Assembly (NCBI GenBank): GCA_019348475.1
Contig: JAHWJJ010000127.1
Span: 1-10,136 of the forward strand
DNA: 10,136 nt
Origin: Gemmatimonadota bacterium
GTDB taxonomy: Bacteria > Gemmatimonadota > Gemmatimonadetes > Longimicrobiales > Longimicrobiaceae
Direction of reading: 5' to 3'
In this document: in pieces, positions 1 through 7,964 of the stretch
Layout of the letters: the number at the start of each line of letters is the position of its first letter
How positions within the stretch are numbered: position 1 is the stretch's first letter
The notes under the pieces: model-generated
The model's database searches: none
Seen by the model: only the letters and a program-made list of their open reading frames with translations
What the model was told of the DNA's origin: nothing
Made by a program: the position numbers and the translations under genes

Positions 1-66
1 GCGAGCCTGAGCGAGCGGAGGGGGCGCGGCGCGGATCCGGCCATACCTGCTGAAGCCCTCTCCGCA
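1..66 (+). repeat. Dispersed intergenic repeat, copy R1 (possibly cut by the window edge)
   Basis: This sequence matches 6099-6166 in the same orientation. Positions 10-32 are identical to 6111-6133 (23 bases). They are followed by GATCCGGC, one C/T difference and ATACCTGCTGAA (43-54 against 6143-6154). The two copies also share the opening GCGAGCCT and a closing CGCA. Copy R1 lacks three bases near the left end and has one extra G at 33. Neither copy has a convincing coding frame. This looks like a non-coding repeat family scattered through intergenic space. More of the element may lie left of the window. Confidence 0.8.
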
Positions 67-211
67 ATCGGGGGTTTCGGTCCCGCCCCCGAAACACGGC
101 GGGTCCGACGGCCGTACACTCGCGCCGCGGGTTGCGTGGGGGGCGTCCACGCGTGAACTTGCAGTCCACCCGCATCACCCCACCCCGCCGGATCACCACG
201 GGAGCAGCGAC
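67..211 (+). other. Leader region of the SPFH gene
   Basis: This non-coding stretch must carry the promoter of the SPFH gene. It contains a small potential hairpin in which GTTTCGG (74-80) pairs with CCGAAAC (89-95); an alternative is CGGGGG (69-74) with CCCCCG (86-91). TACACT at 115-120 could serve as a -10 element, but no acceptable -35 lies at the right distance, so I do not call a promoter. The Shine-Dalgarno GGGAG at 200-204 lies seven bases before the ATG at 212. Confidence 0.4.
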
Positions 212-1303
212 ATGGGCCTCTGGGACTTCATCAAGACCGAGCTCATCGACATCGTCGAGTGGCTCGACGCCACCGGCGACACGATGGTCCACCGCTTTCA
301 GCGGCACGACAACGAGATCAAGAACGGCGCGCAGCTCATCGTGCGCCCCGGCCAGGCCGCCGTGTTCGTTGACCAGGGGCAGATCGCCGACGTGTTCGGG
401 CCCGGGCGCTACGAGCTGAAGACGGACAACCTGCCTCTGCTCAGCACGCTGCGCGGGTGGAAGTACGGCTTCGACTCGCCGTTCAAGGCCGAGGTCTACT
501 TCGTCAGCACGAAGGTCTTTACCGACCTCAAGTGGGGCACCAAGAACCCCATCATGCTGCGCGACCCGGAGTTCGGGCCGGTGCGGCTGCGCGCGTTCGG
601 CACCTACGCCGTAAGGGTGGCCGAGCCCGGCAAGTTCATCGCCCAGATCGTGGGCACCAACGGGGTGTTCACCACCGACGGCATCAGCGACCAGATCCGC
701 AACTTCATCGTCAGCCGCTTTACCGAGGCGCTGGGCGAGGGGAGGATCCCGGCGCTGGACCTGGCGGCCAACTACTCGGAGCTGGGCACGGCCGTCCGCA
801 CCGTCATCGGGCCCGAGGTGGGCGAGTACGGGCTGGCGATCACCACCTTCCTGGTGGAGAACATCTCGCTTCCCGAAGAGGTGGAGAAGGCGCTGGACAA
901 GCGCACCAGCATGGGCGTGATCGGCAACCTGGGGGCGTACACGCAGTTCCAGGCCGCCAACGCCATGGAGGCCGCGGCCGACAACCCGGGCGGCGGCGCC
1001 GCGGACGGCATGGGGCTGGGGATGGGCTTCGCCATGGCGCAGCAGATGGCGAACGCGTTGGGCCAGAACGCGCACGCCGGACCGCCGCCGCTTCCCGGCG
1101 GCGCGCAGTTCTACGTGGCGCTGAACGGCGCCCAGGCAGGGCCGTTCGGAATGGACGCGCTGCGCGGCCACGCCTCCGGCGGCCAGCTTACGCGCGACAC
1201 GCTGGTGTGGAAGCAGGGGATGGCGGGCTGGTCGCCCGCCGGCGAGGTGTCGGAGCTTCAGCCGCTGTTCGCCGCCGCGCCCCCTCCGCTGCCGCGTTCG
1301 TAG
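212..1303 (+). CDS. YdjI-like SPFH domain protein with C-terminal GYF_2 domain
   Basis: The 363-residue protein opens with a hydrophilic helix-like stretch (MGLWDFIKTELIDIVEWLD) and the PGQAAVF...GPGRYEL pattern of COG4260 ('virion core protein'-like SPFH proteins, including Bacillus subtilis YdjI). The SPFH region covers roughly residues 30-230. An Ala/Gly/Met-rich linker follows (about 240-290), then a GYF_2/DUF4339 domain at about 299-353 with the typical FYVALNG, GPFG and WKQGMAGWSP patterns. Proline motifs PPPLP flank that domain on both sides. YdjI works with PspA and YdjGH in membrane-stress protection, so a peripheral scaffold at the inner membrane is likely here. There is no signal peptide or clear transmembrane helix. 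ATG at 212 is supported by GGGAG at 200-204. It appears monocistronic, and no pspA or ydjG homologue lies beside it in this window. The family call is firm; the function is inferred. Confidence 0.88.
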   Translation: MGLWDFIKTELIDIVEWLDATGDTMVHRFQRHDNEIKNGAQLIVRPGQAAVFVDQGQIADVFGPGRYELKTDNLPLLSTLRGWKYGFDSPFKAEVYFVSTKVFTDLKWGTKNPIMLRDPEFGPVRLRAFGTYAVRVAEPGKFIAQIVGTNGVFTTDGISDQIRNFIVSRFTEALGEGRIPALDLAANYSELGTAVRTVIGPEVGEYGLAITTFLVENISLPEEVEKALDKRTSMGVIGNLGAYTQFQAANAMEAAADNPGGGAADGMGLGMGFAMAQQMANALGQNAHAGPPPLPGGAQFYVALNGAQAGPFGMDALRGHASGGQLTRDTLVWKQGMAGWSPAGEVSELQPLFAAAPPPLPRS

Positions 1304-1465
1304 GGCGAGCGAGCGGCCCAGATGCCACTGGACGTAGCGGGCGAGCATGCAGAGGAAGACATGCGCCCGGACCCGCGGATCGGTGTGGTGGGTGAAGCGG
1401 GCGGACGTCCAGGTCCGCCGCGGGCGTCGAACGACGAGCTTTGCGGCGGGTGACGATCCAGAGGA
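1304..1465. other. Non-coding gap between convergent genes
   Basis: This is the space between the ends of the SPFH gene and ettA. It contains a minor hairpin, GGCGGAC (1400-1406) pairing with GTCCGCC (1413-1419) around a six-base loop. A short open frame over this part lacks a ribosome binding site and resembles nothing I know, so I do not call a gene. Confidence 0.4.
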
Positions 1466-1500
1466 CGCGGGGGCGGCCGACATGCTCGGCCGCCCCCGTG
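1466..1500. terminator. Strong hairpin, probable bidirectional terminator
   Basis: GGGGGCGGCCGA (1469-1480) pairs perfectly with TCGGCCGCCCCC (1486-1497) around the five-base loop CATGC. Three more outer positions extend the stem, one of them a G-U wobble when read on the plus strand. The hairpin sits 25 bases past the ettA stop codon and between convergent genes, which suits a terminator for ettA and possibly for the SPFH gene. Neither side has a run of T, so intrinsic termination is not proven; it could instead protect mRNA 3' ends. Confidence 0.6.
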
Positions 1501-1524
1501 ACAACTCCGCCGATGCGGATCGGC

Positions 1525-3210
<1,686 letters not shown>

Positions 3211-3383
3211 CGGTTCCAGGTCGGGATGGATGCGTCAGGGGCCGGCGCGCGCCCCGGTGCAGGTCGTTTGCGGCCGGGAAGATAGCACGCGCGCCCCCGC
3301 CGCGGGAGTGCGGGGCTCCATCACCGTTCGCTCAACGCGCGCTGATACCAGATCCTCGGTCTTCTGTGCAGATCCGCCAAAGC
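3211..3383 (-). other. Upstream region of ettA
   Basis: This non-coding stretch should hold the ettA promoter. Read on the minus strand, TATCTT near 3281 matches a -10 box at four of six positions, but no -35 is recognisable at the right spacing, so I do not call a promoter. I see no other gene, RNA or repeat here. Confidence 0.3.
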
Positions 3384-3463
3384 CTCACGCGGAGGGCGCG
3401 GAGGACACGGAGGACAGACTTGTCCTCTTCTTTTCTCCGCGCCCTCCGCGCCCTCCGCGTGAG
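3384..3463. repeat. Long palindromic repeat made of 9-base tandem units
   Basis: The left arm (3384-3412) and right arm (3435-3463) are reverse complements over 29 bases with two mismatches. Inside, AGGACA (3411-3416) pairs with TGTCCT (3421-3426) around a GACT loop, so the element can fold into one long hairpin with an internal bulge. The left arm is built from 9-base units GGAGGGCGC, GGAGGACAC and GGAGGACAG (3391-3417); the right arm carries TCCGCGCCC twice (3436-3453). There is no open reading frame. Similar CGCGGAG-type palindromes are scattered in intergenic space of several GC-rich phyla. It starts nine bases past the pcs-like stop codon on the minus strand and may terminate or stabilise that transcript. 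Confidence 0.8.
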
Positions 3464-3472
3464 ACCCGCAGT

Positions 3473-4219
3473 TCACTGTGGGTGCACGGCAGACCGCATG
3501 CGCCGATTGCGCCGGCTCAGCTGCCAGGAGAGGAGCGTGTAGAGCAGCGGATAGGAGAGCGACAGCCACAGCAGCCACGGCGCCACGTCGGGATACTCGG
3601 GCAGCATCGCCAGCATCAGCGCCAGCCAGGCGAACGCTCCGAGCAGCAGCGGCACTCGCCACGGGCGGGGCGCCAGGGTGGGGTAGATGAAGCGCACGGG
3701 CAGCACCGTCAGCGCCGCGAGTGCGACGATCAACAGCGCGCTCAGCAGCGGATGGAGCAGCCCGGCGTAGAAGGCCACCACGTTCCAGTACGACGGAAAC
3801 CCGCGAAAGAACCCGCCGCTCTCGTCCTTTGCCCCCGCGTTCGCAAACCCGAAGAGCGACGCGATCATGGCCGGGGCGATCCAGAGCAGCGCGGGGTCCG
3901 GCACCCACTCCATCCGCCACACCAGCAGCAGCGGCAGAAAGGTAAAGGTGATGTAGTCGACGATGTCGTCGATCGTCCGGCCGTCGATCTCCGGCGCCGT
4001 CCGCTTCACCTGCCACCGGCGCGCCAGAAAGCCGTCCGTCGCATCCACCACCGTCGCCGCGGCAAAGAGGGCGAAGACGATGCGCGGGTCCGGGCGCACC
4101 GCGAAGATCTCCGCCGCCGCCAGCGCCGCCAGCACGATCCCCGACGCCGTGTACAGGTGCACGGCGTAGCCGCGAACCCGCTCCCCCGCCGACGGCCGCG
4201 CGTCCGCCGAACCGCTCAC
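3473..4219 (-). CDS. pcs: CDP-alcohol phosphatidyltransferase, phosphatidylcholine synthase-like
   Basis: The likely reaction is CDP-diacylglycerol plus choline giving phosphatidylcholine and CMP, at the inner membrane. The 248-residue polytopic protein carries the CDP-alcohol motif from D59 to D88: DATDGFLAR, a 12-residue spacer, then G80, D84 and D88. Classical family members have eight residues in that spacer; twelve is the variant of bacterial Pcs such as the Sinorhizobium enzyme. HLYTASG at 21-27, the DYITF stretch after the motif and the GFPSYWNVVAFY segment also resemble Pcs, and Pcs is about 240 residues long. Hydrophobic segments fill most of the rest. I chose the GTG at 4219-4217, which overlaps the upstream TGA by four bases (GTGA), indicating translational coupling. 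The frame stays open far upstream, but that part is a shadow of the neighbouring gene. The family is firm; choline specificity is inferred. Confidence 0.85.
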   Translation of the reverse strand: MSGSADARPSAGERVRGYAVHLYTASGIVLAALAAAEIFAVRPDPRIVFALFAAATVVDATDGFLARRWQVKRTAPEIDGRTIDDIVDYITFTFLPLLLVWRMEWVPDPALLWIAPAMIASLFGFANAGAKDESGGFFRGFPSYWNVVAFYAGLLHPLLSALLIVALAALTVLPVRFIYPTLAPRPWRVPLLLGAFAWLALMLAMLPEYPDVAPWLLWLSLSYPLLYTLLSWQLSRRNRRMRSAVHPQ

Positions 4220-5343
4220 TCGCGCCCCGGCCGGTCGTCGCCGGTGGCGGCGGCTTCGGCCTGCGCCTCCAGGCGGTCCTCGGCGCGCTCGCCGTCGCCC
4301 GCCTCCTCCTCCGGCTCGGGCTGCGCGGCCTCGGCATCGGGCTCGTAGCTCAGCTCGATGAGCATGGGATAGTGATCGGAGCCGATCCTGGGCAGCCGCC
4401 GCAGCTCCACCAGGCGAAAGTGGTTGGAGTGGAACACGTGGTCCAGCGGGTAGCGAAAGACGGGATTCTTGGCGTTGTAGCTGTTGTAGAAGCCCCGCCC
4501 CCGCCGCGGGTCGAGCAGCCCGGAAAGGCGGATGAACAGCTCGCTGGTGGGCGACCACGCCACGTCGTTCAGGTCGCCCGCCACCACGGTGGGACGGTCG
4601 GCGGCATCGCCGATGGCGTTGCCCACCACCACCAGCTCCGCGTCGCGGGGCGTGCTGTCCTGGTCGCGGATGGGCTCCGGCGGGCGGGGGTGAATGCCGT
4701 GCAGAAACACGTGCACGCCGCCGGGCAGCTCCAGCACCGCGTGCACCGAGGGGATGTCGTCCTGCACCAGGAACTCGCAACGCGCCTCCAGCAGCGGCAG
4801 GCGCGAGAACAGCATCATCCCGTACCAGTTCTCCTGCGGCTGGCGCACCACGTGGGGATAGCTGGGCGCCAGCGGCCCCAGCGCCCGCGCCCAGACGGCA
4901 TCCGTCTCCACCGCCAGCACCACGTCGGGCGCGGCCTCCTCGATCACCCGCAGCAGCCGCTCGTGCTCGGTGTTCTCCATCTGCACGTTGGTGATCAGCA
5001 GGCGGAACGACGGGTGCCGGCGCGTCTCCAGCGACCGCCCCTTCGCCGAGCCGACGGTGCTGCGCTGCACCTGGGTGCGCGCGAGCGGCGTGTAGGGAAA
5101 GATCTTGCGCGCCTGCCAGAGCGCCGTGGCCGCCGCCGTGGCCAGGAACGCCCACTCCAGCGCGCCCCCGCGAAAGAACGCGGCCGCGTACACCGCGCCC
5201 GAAAGCGAGGCCAGCGCGGCGATCTGCAGCCGGGGAAAGTCCCACAGCCGCACCATCCAGTGCGAGCCGGGGAACAGGCTGAGCGCCGTCAGCAGCGCCG
5301 CCAGCACGCCCAGGCCAACCGTGACCCACTGTGCGACGAGCAT
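4216..5343 (-). CDS. Membrane-anchored endonuclease/exonuclease/phosphatase (EEP) family protein
   Basis: The 375-residue protein starts with three hydrophobic segments (about 4-24, 39-58 and 60-77). A DNase I-like EEP domain follows, at about 112-332. The metal and catalytic positions are present: N119, E146 (AVETD), H218 (HGIHP), D257 and N259 (GDLND), D301-H302 and D323-H324 (GSDHYP). The family includes nucleases, inositol phosphatases and sphingomyelinases, and the layout resembles YafD-type proteins; the substrate is unknown. The C terminus (about 333-375) is an acidic Glu/Ala-rich low-complexity tail. An in-frame TGA lies directly before the ATG at 5343, so the start cannot be earlier, although no good Shine-Dalgarno is visible. 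It is the first gene of a two-gene unit and overlaps the pcs-like gene by four bases, so a lipid headgroup role is possible but unproven. Confidence 0.85.
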   Translation of the reverse strand: MLVAQWVTVGLGVLAALLTALSLFPGSHWMVRLWDFPRLQIAALASLSGAVYAAAFFRGGALEWAFLATAAATALWQARKIFPYTPLARTQVQRSTVGSAKGRSLETRRHPSFRLLITNVQMENTEHERLLRVIEEAAPDVVLAVETDAVWARALGPLAPSYPHVVRQPQENWYGMMLFSRLPLLEARCEFLVQDDIPSVHAVLELPGGVHVFLHGIHPRPPEPIRDQDSTPRDAELVVVGNAIGDAADRPTVVAGDLNDVAWSPTSELFIRLSGLLDPRRGRGFYNSYNAKNPVFRYPLDHVFHSNHFRLVELRRLPRIGSDHYPMLIELSYEPDAEAAQPEPEEEAGDGERAEDRLEAQAEAAATGDDRPGRE

Positions 5344-5536
5344 TCAGGCGGATGGGCGGCGGTGGATGGAGGGTGATCGCGCGCTGCACATGCGTACCTC
5401 GTGCCATTCATCCCTGGTCGCGGGATCGTTCCGGGCAGACGCGGTGGAGCAGACCGGCGTCACACCCTGGCCGGACCGGGCGTTCTCCGGGCACGTACGG
5501 ATGGCGATCGGCTCCCCTGCGCGGAGGAAGCTTGCG
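5344..5536. other. Divergent intergenic region
   Basis: This region separates the minus-strand EEP-pcs unit from the plus-strand lipoprotein gene, so it should hold both promoters. I see no recognisable -10/-35 pair, operator, riboswitch or repeat. Only the Shine-Dalgarno of the lipoprotein gene, at 5523-5527, stands out. Confidence 0.35.
5523..5527 (+). promoter_or_regulatory. Shine-Dalgarno fixing the lipoprotein start
   Basis: GGAGG lies nine bases before the ATG at 5537. The reading frame is open well upstream and has another ATG near 5501, but only the 5537 start has this site and gives a clean lipoprotein signal peptide. Confidence 0.7.
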
Positions 5537-5992
5537 ATGACGCGTTCTGTTCGGAACGGCGTGGTGGCGGGATGCCTGGGGCTGCTCGCCGCCTGTGGGA
5601 GCGATCCCACCGGGATCGAGGGCAAGCGGATGGAGCTGGAGGACGCCCGGCGGCTGTGGCAGGCCCAGGGCATCGACGACTACCGCATGACCGTGCGGCT
5701 GACCGGCGCCTGGTTCGGCGGCGCGGCGGTGATCCGGGTACGGGACGGCGTACCGGTCTCCGTGCAGCCGGTCAACGCCGGCCAGGGCGTTACGGCCGAG
5801 ACGTTCGCCTCGTACGACACGGTGGAGGAGCTCTTCGCGATCGTGGAGCGCGCCGTGGCGGAGGGCGCACACCGGCTGGACGCGGAGTACCACGCCCGCC
5901 TGGGCCTGCCCGTGAACGTCTTCGTCGATCCGATCCAGAACGCCATCGACGAAGAGCACGGGTTCGTCGTCGAGGTGTTCGAGCCCCAGTAG
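5537..5992 (+). CDS. DUF6174-type small lipoprotein
   Basis: This is a 151-residue secreted lipoprotein. A short basic N terminus and hydrophobic core lead to the lipobox LAAC (17-20), so lipidation is expected at C20; the next residues are Gly-Ser, not Asp, which fits outer-membrane sorting. The mature part resembles DUF6174 proteins: W and DYR near the start (about 41-50), a VRVRDGVPVSV strand, a TVEELFAIVE helix, and a late YHARLGLPVNVFVDP pattern with an acidic end. No enzymatic residues are recognisable and the domain's function is unknown. It is transcribed alone, away from the EEP-pcs unit, and its transcript probably ends in the following gap. The lipoprotein call is strong; the family call comes from memory of the pattern. 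Confidence 0.8.
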   Translation: MTRSVRNGVVAGCLGLLAACGSDPTGIEGKRMELEDARRLWQAQGIDDYRMTVRLTGAWFGGAAVIRVRDGVPVSVQPVNAGQGVTAETFASYDTVEELFAIVERAVAEGAHRLDAEYHARLGLPVNVFVDPIQNAIDEEHGFVVEVFEPQ

Positions 5993-6072
5993 CGGTCATC
6001 CGCGCGACGGTTTCGCCCGGGCACCCTGGGCGCCCGCCGCTGCACGCCGCAGGGCAGAGGAAAGCAGCTCGA
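5993..6072. other. Non-coding stretch after the lipoprotein gene
   Basis: This part of the convergent gap holds GGGCACC/GGCGCCC-like inverted halves near 6018-6032 with one mismatch. They could form a weak 3' hairpin for the lipoprotein mRNA. Nothing else is apparent. Confidence 0.3.
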
Positions 6073-6097
6073 CCTCCCCCGGCAGTTTCGGGGAAGG
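6073..6097 (-). terminator. Hairpin downstream of the ABC operon, possible terminator
   Basis: Positions 6073-6081 and 6089-6097 pair over nine positions around a seven-base loop. One position is mismatched on the plus strand but becomes a U-G wobble on the minus strand, so the helix is continuous in RNA from the ABC transporter operon, whose last stop codon lies about 107 bases before it. No T run follows. It adjoins repeat R2 and may be part of that repeat family. Confidence 0.45.
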
Positions 6098-6098
6098 T

Positions 6099-6166
6099 GC
6101 GAGCCTAACAAGCGAGCGGAGGGGGCGCGGCGCGATCCGGCTATACCTGCTGAAAGCGTGTTCGCA
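6099..6166 (+). repeat. Dispersed intergenic repeat, copy R2
   Basis: This is the second copy of the repeat at 1-66, in the same orientation. Positions 6111-6133 are identical to 10-32. The divergence is in small indels (three bases near 6108-6110, one base at 6133/6134) and in the last twelve bases. It sits in the gap between the converging lipoprotein gene and ABC operon. Confidence 0.8.
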
Positions 6167-6204
6167 CGTCGCGGCTTTTCCATTCAGGGATTCGGCGTCC
6201 CGCG

Positions 6205-7035
6205 TCACAGCGTGTGGAAGCGCTCCTTGATCTCGTTCACCAGGTCGATGTAGGCGGGACGCTCGCGGATGTCGGGCTGCCAGGCGAGCCCCTTCTCGAT
6301 CAGGTCGATGGTTTCCACGATGCGCGCGCCGGGGATCACGTTGCCCGCCGCGTCGCGGTCGCGGCCCATCAGCCAGATGGTGTCGGACACCGCCACCGCG
6401 GCCGAGACGTCGTGCGTCACCACCAGGATGGTGTTGTGCTCGTGCGTGCGGCTGACCTCCAGGATCAGCTTCTGCACGTTCTCCTGCTGCACCACGTCCA
6501 GCCCCGAAAACGGCTCGTCCATCACCAGGTACAGCTCCGAGCACAGCAGCTGCTGGGCGATGGCGATGCGCTGGCGCTGCCCGCCGGAAAGCTGCACGGG
6601 AAACTTGTCCGCGTGCGCCGCCAGCCCGAAGCGCTCCAGGTACTTCATGGACGCCTCGCGCGCCTGCGCCGGCTTCATCCCCGCCTGGCGCGCAGCGATC
6701 ACCAGGTTGCCCAGGACCGAGCGGTGCTCCAGCAGCACGTAGTTCTGCGCCACCACGCCCACCAGCCCGGGCTGCGCCGGCAGCGCCCGATCCCCGATCC
6801 GCACCGTCCCCCTGTCCGGCTTCAGCAGCCCCGCCAGCACGTGGAACAGCGTGGTCTTGCCGATGCCCGACGGGCCCAGCATCCCCACCACCTGCCCCTG
6901 CTGCATCCCGGGGCGCACCAGGTCGTGCACCTGCGCCGAAAGGTCGCGCAGCACCGTCACGCCGCCGCGGACCACCGTCACGTTCTGCAGGTCCAGCAGC
7001 ACCCCGCCGCGCGTGTACTCCATCGTCTCCGTCAC
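6205..7035 (-). CDS. ABC transporter ATP-binding protein
   Basis: This 276-residue cytoplasmic ATPase should power the importer encoded just upstream. Every catalytic motif is present: Walker A GPSGIGKT (54-61), Q-loop Q97, signature LSGGQ (149-153), Walker B VMDEP with E174, and switch H208 (VVTHD). It most resembles ATPases of NitT/TauT-like importers. A tail of about 50 residues follows the core, with a short insertion-like DRDAAGNVIPGA segment at 226-237. I chose GTG at 7035 rather than ATG at 7023 because GGAGGT at 7048-7043 sits seven bases before the GTG. The gap to the permease stop is only five bases, so translation is probably coupled. It is the last gene of the operon. Confidence 0.9.
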   Translation of the reverse strand: MTETMEYTRGGVLLDLQNVTVVRGGVTVLRDLSAQVHDLVRPGMQQGQVVGMLGPSGIGKTTLFHVLAGLLKPDRGTVRIGDRALPAQPGLVGVVAQNYVLLEHRSVLGNLVIAARQAGMKPAQAREASMKYLERFGLAAHADKFPVQLSGGQRQRIAIAQQLLCSELYLVMDEPFSGLDVVQQENVQKLILEVSRTHEHNTILVVTHDVSAAVAVSDTIWLMGRDRDAAGNVIPGARIVETIDLIEKGLAWQPDIRERPAYIDLVNEIKERFHTL

Positions 7036-7040
7036 CGCCC

Positions 7041-7826
7041 CTACCTCCGCACCGTGGCGAGCGCCGCGTGCGGCACCACCGTGGCCTTTAGCCAGGCCAG
7101 GAACGCGTCCTGAAAGAAGCCCGCGAGCAGAAACACGATCTGCACGGCGATGATGGCCGCCAGGTTGAAGTGCTTGTTCTGGTCCATGAGCAGGGCGCCG
7201 ATGCCGCCTTCGCTGCGGCTGATCCCCTCCACCATGGTCAGCATCATCCACCCGATGGCCGCGTTCTGCCGCAGCACGTCCAGCGTCACCCCCATCTGCC
7301 CCAGCACGATCACCTCCCACACCACGCGCCACTCGCCCATGCGCAGCGTGCGCGCGTGGTCCAGCTTTTCCCGCGGCACCGACGCCACCACGTCCACCAT
7401 GGACGTCAGAAAGAAGGCGGAGATGCCGAACACCAGCAGCGACACCTTCAGCGGCCGCCCGCCCCCCACCATCATGGTGAAGATGAAGGTAAGGCCCACC
7501 AGGCTGAGGAAGCGCGCGCGGGTGAGCGCCAGGATGAACGGCCGCACCGCCGCCACCACGGTAAGGTAGGCCAGCCCCAGCGAGATGACGGTGGCGATCA
7601 CCAGCGACTGCGCGAACAGCCCCAGGCTGGTGGCCAGTTCGGCGATCAGCCCCTGGCTGGAGATCATCTGCCCCATGGCGTCCAGCACGCGCCCGGGCTT
7701 GGGAAAGAAGGCCGGGGCCACCATCCAGGCCAGCAGCACCAGCACCGTCCAGAGCGCGACGAGCATCCAGTACGCGCTGGCGGGGACCCACTGGTTCGGA
7801 CGCAGCGCGGGACCGAGAGAAGCCAT
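7041..7826 (-). CDS. ABC transporter permease subunit
   Basis: This 261-residue inner-membrane protein has about six hydrophobic segments (roughly 18-36, 68-92, 107-121, 125-143, 187-200 and 224-242). The cytoplasmic coupling loop at about 155-178, DHARTLRMGEWRVVWEVIVLG, fits the 'EAA' region of binding-protein-dependent importers, although the usual E-A-A is degenerate (D-H-A). I chose ATG at 7826. Earlier in-frame starts exist, but the protein they would add is only the translated intergenic repeat (SALGTRHSALGTRHS). No good Shine-Dalgarno precedes 7826, so initiation may be weak. The gene lies between the binding-protein gene and the ATPase gene and is the only permease in the window, so the transporter would need a homodimer. 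Confidence 0.88.
   Translation of the reverse strand: MASLGPALRPNQWVPASAYWMLVALWTVLVLLAWMVAPAFFPKPGRVLDAMGQMISSQGLIAELATSLGLFAQSLVIATVISLGLAYLTVVAAVRPFILALTRARFLSLVGLTFIFTMMVGGGRPLKVSLLVFGISAFFLTSMVDVVASVPREKLDHARTLRMGEWRVVWEVIVLGQMGVTLDVLRQNAAIGWMMLTMVEGISRSEGGIGALLMDQNKHFNLAAIIAVQIVFLLAGFFQDAFLAWLKATVVPHAALATVRR
7043..7048 (-). promoter_or_regulatory. Shine-Dalgarno fixing the ATPase GTG start
   Basis: Read on the minus strand this is GGAGGT, seven bases before GTG at 7035 and nineteen before the alternative ATG. It overlaps the last bases of the permease gene, supporting coupled translation. Confidence 0.75.
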
Positions 7827-7831
7827 GGGGG

Positions 7832-7960
7832 CGGAGTGCGTGAGTGCGGGAGTGCGAAAGTGGACGAGTGGCGAGTGCCGAGTGCCCAGTGCCGAGTGCC
7901 GAGTGCCCAGCGCCGAGTTTCCTTCGCACTCGGCACTGGGCACTATCTACTCGGCACTGC
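7832..7960. repeat. Intra-operon iterated repeat with perfect 19-bp inverted repeat
   Basis: The gap between the binding-protein and permease genes consists almost wholly of GAGTGC-type iterations. GAGTGCG units lie at about 7834-7856; alternating GAGTGCC and CAGTGCC units fill about 7873-7910; the reverse complement of the pattern covers 7926-7958. AGTGCCCAGTGCCGAGTGC (7881-7899) is perfectly inverted at 7926-7944, leaving a 26-base loop. Transcribed as part of the operon, it would form a strong hairpin just after the binding-protein stop codon. This could protect the upstream mRNA or reduce downstream expression. The units are too short and lack spacers, so this is not a CRISPR array. Confidence 0.85.
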
Positions 7961-7964
7961 CGTC

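Noticed and set aside
212..1303. Viral origin suggested by the family name 'virion core protein'
   Set aside because: The name is historical. The protein is a bacterial SPFH type and no phage genes are nearby.
457..1395. Arg/Gly-rich 312-codon frame overlapping the SPFH gene
   Set aside because: It is an out-of-frame shadow with biased composition; the SPFH and GYF_2 patterns lie in the other frame.
4372..5376. Plus-strand frame opposite the EEP gene
   Set aside because: It has no domain or ribosome binding site, and the EEP catalytic motifs on the other strand are complete.
3473..5407. Single 644-codon minus-strand frame
   Set aside because: Only its last 248 codons resemble a protein family. 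The upstream part is an Arg/Ala-rich out-of-frame reading of the EEP gene.
7832..7960. Possible CRISPR array
   Set aside because: Units are about 7-10 bases with no unique spacers, and they occur in both orientations.
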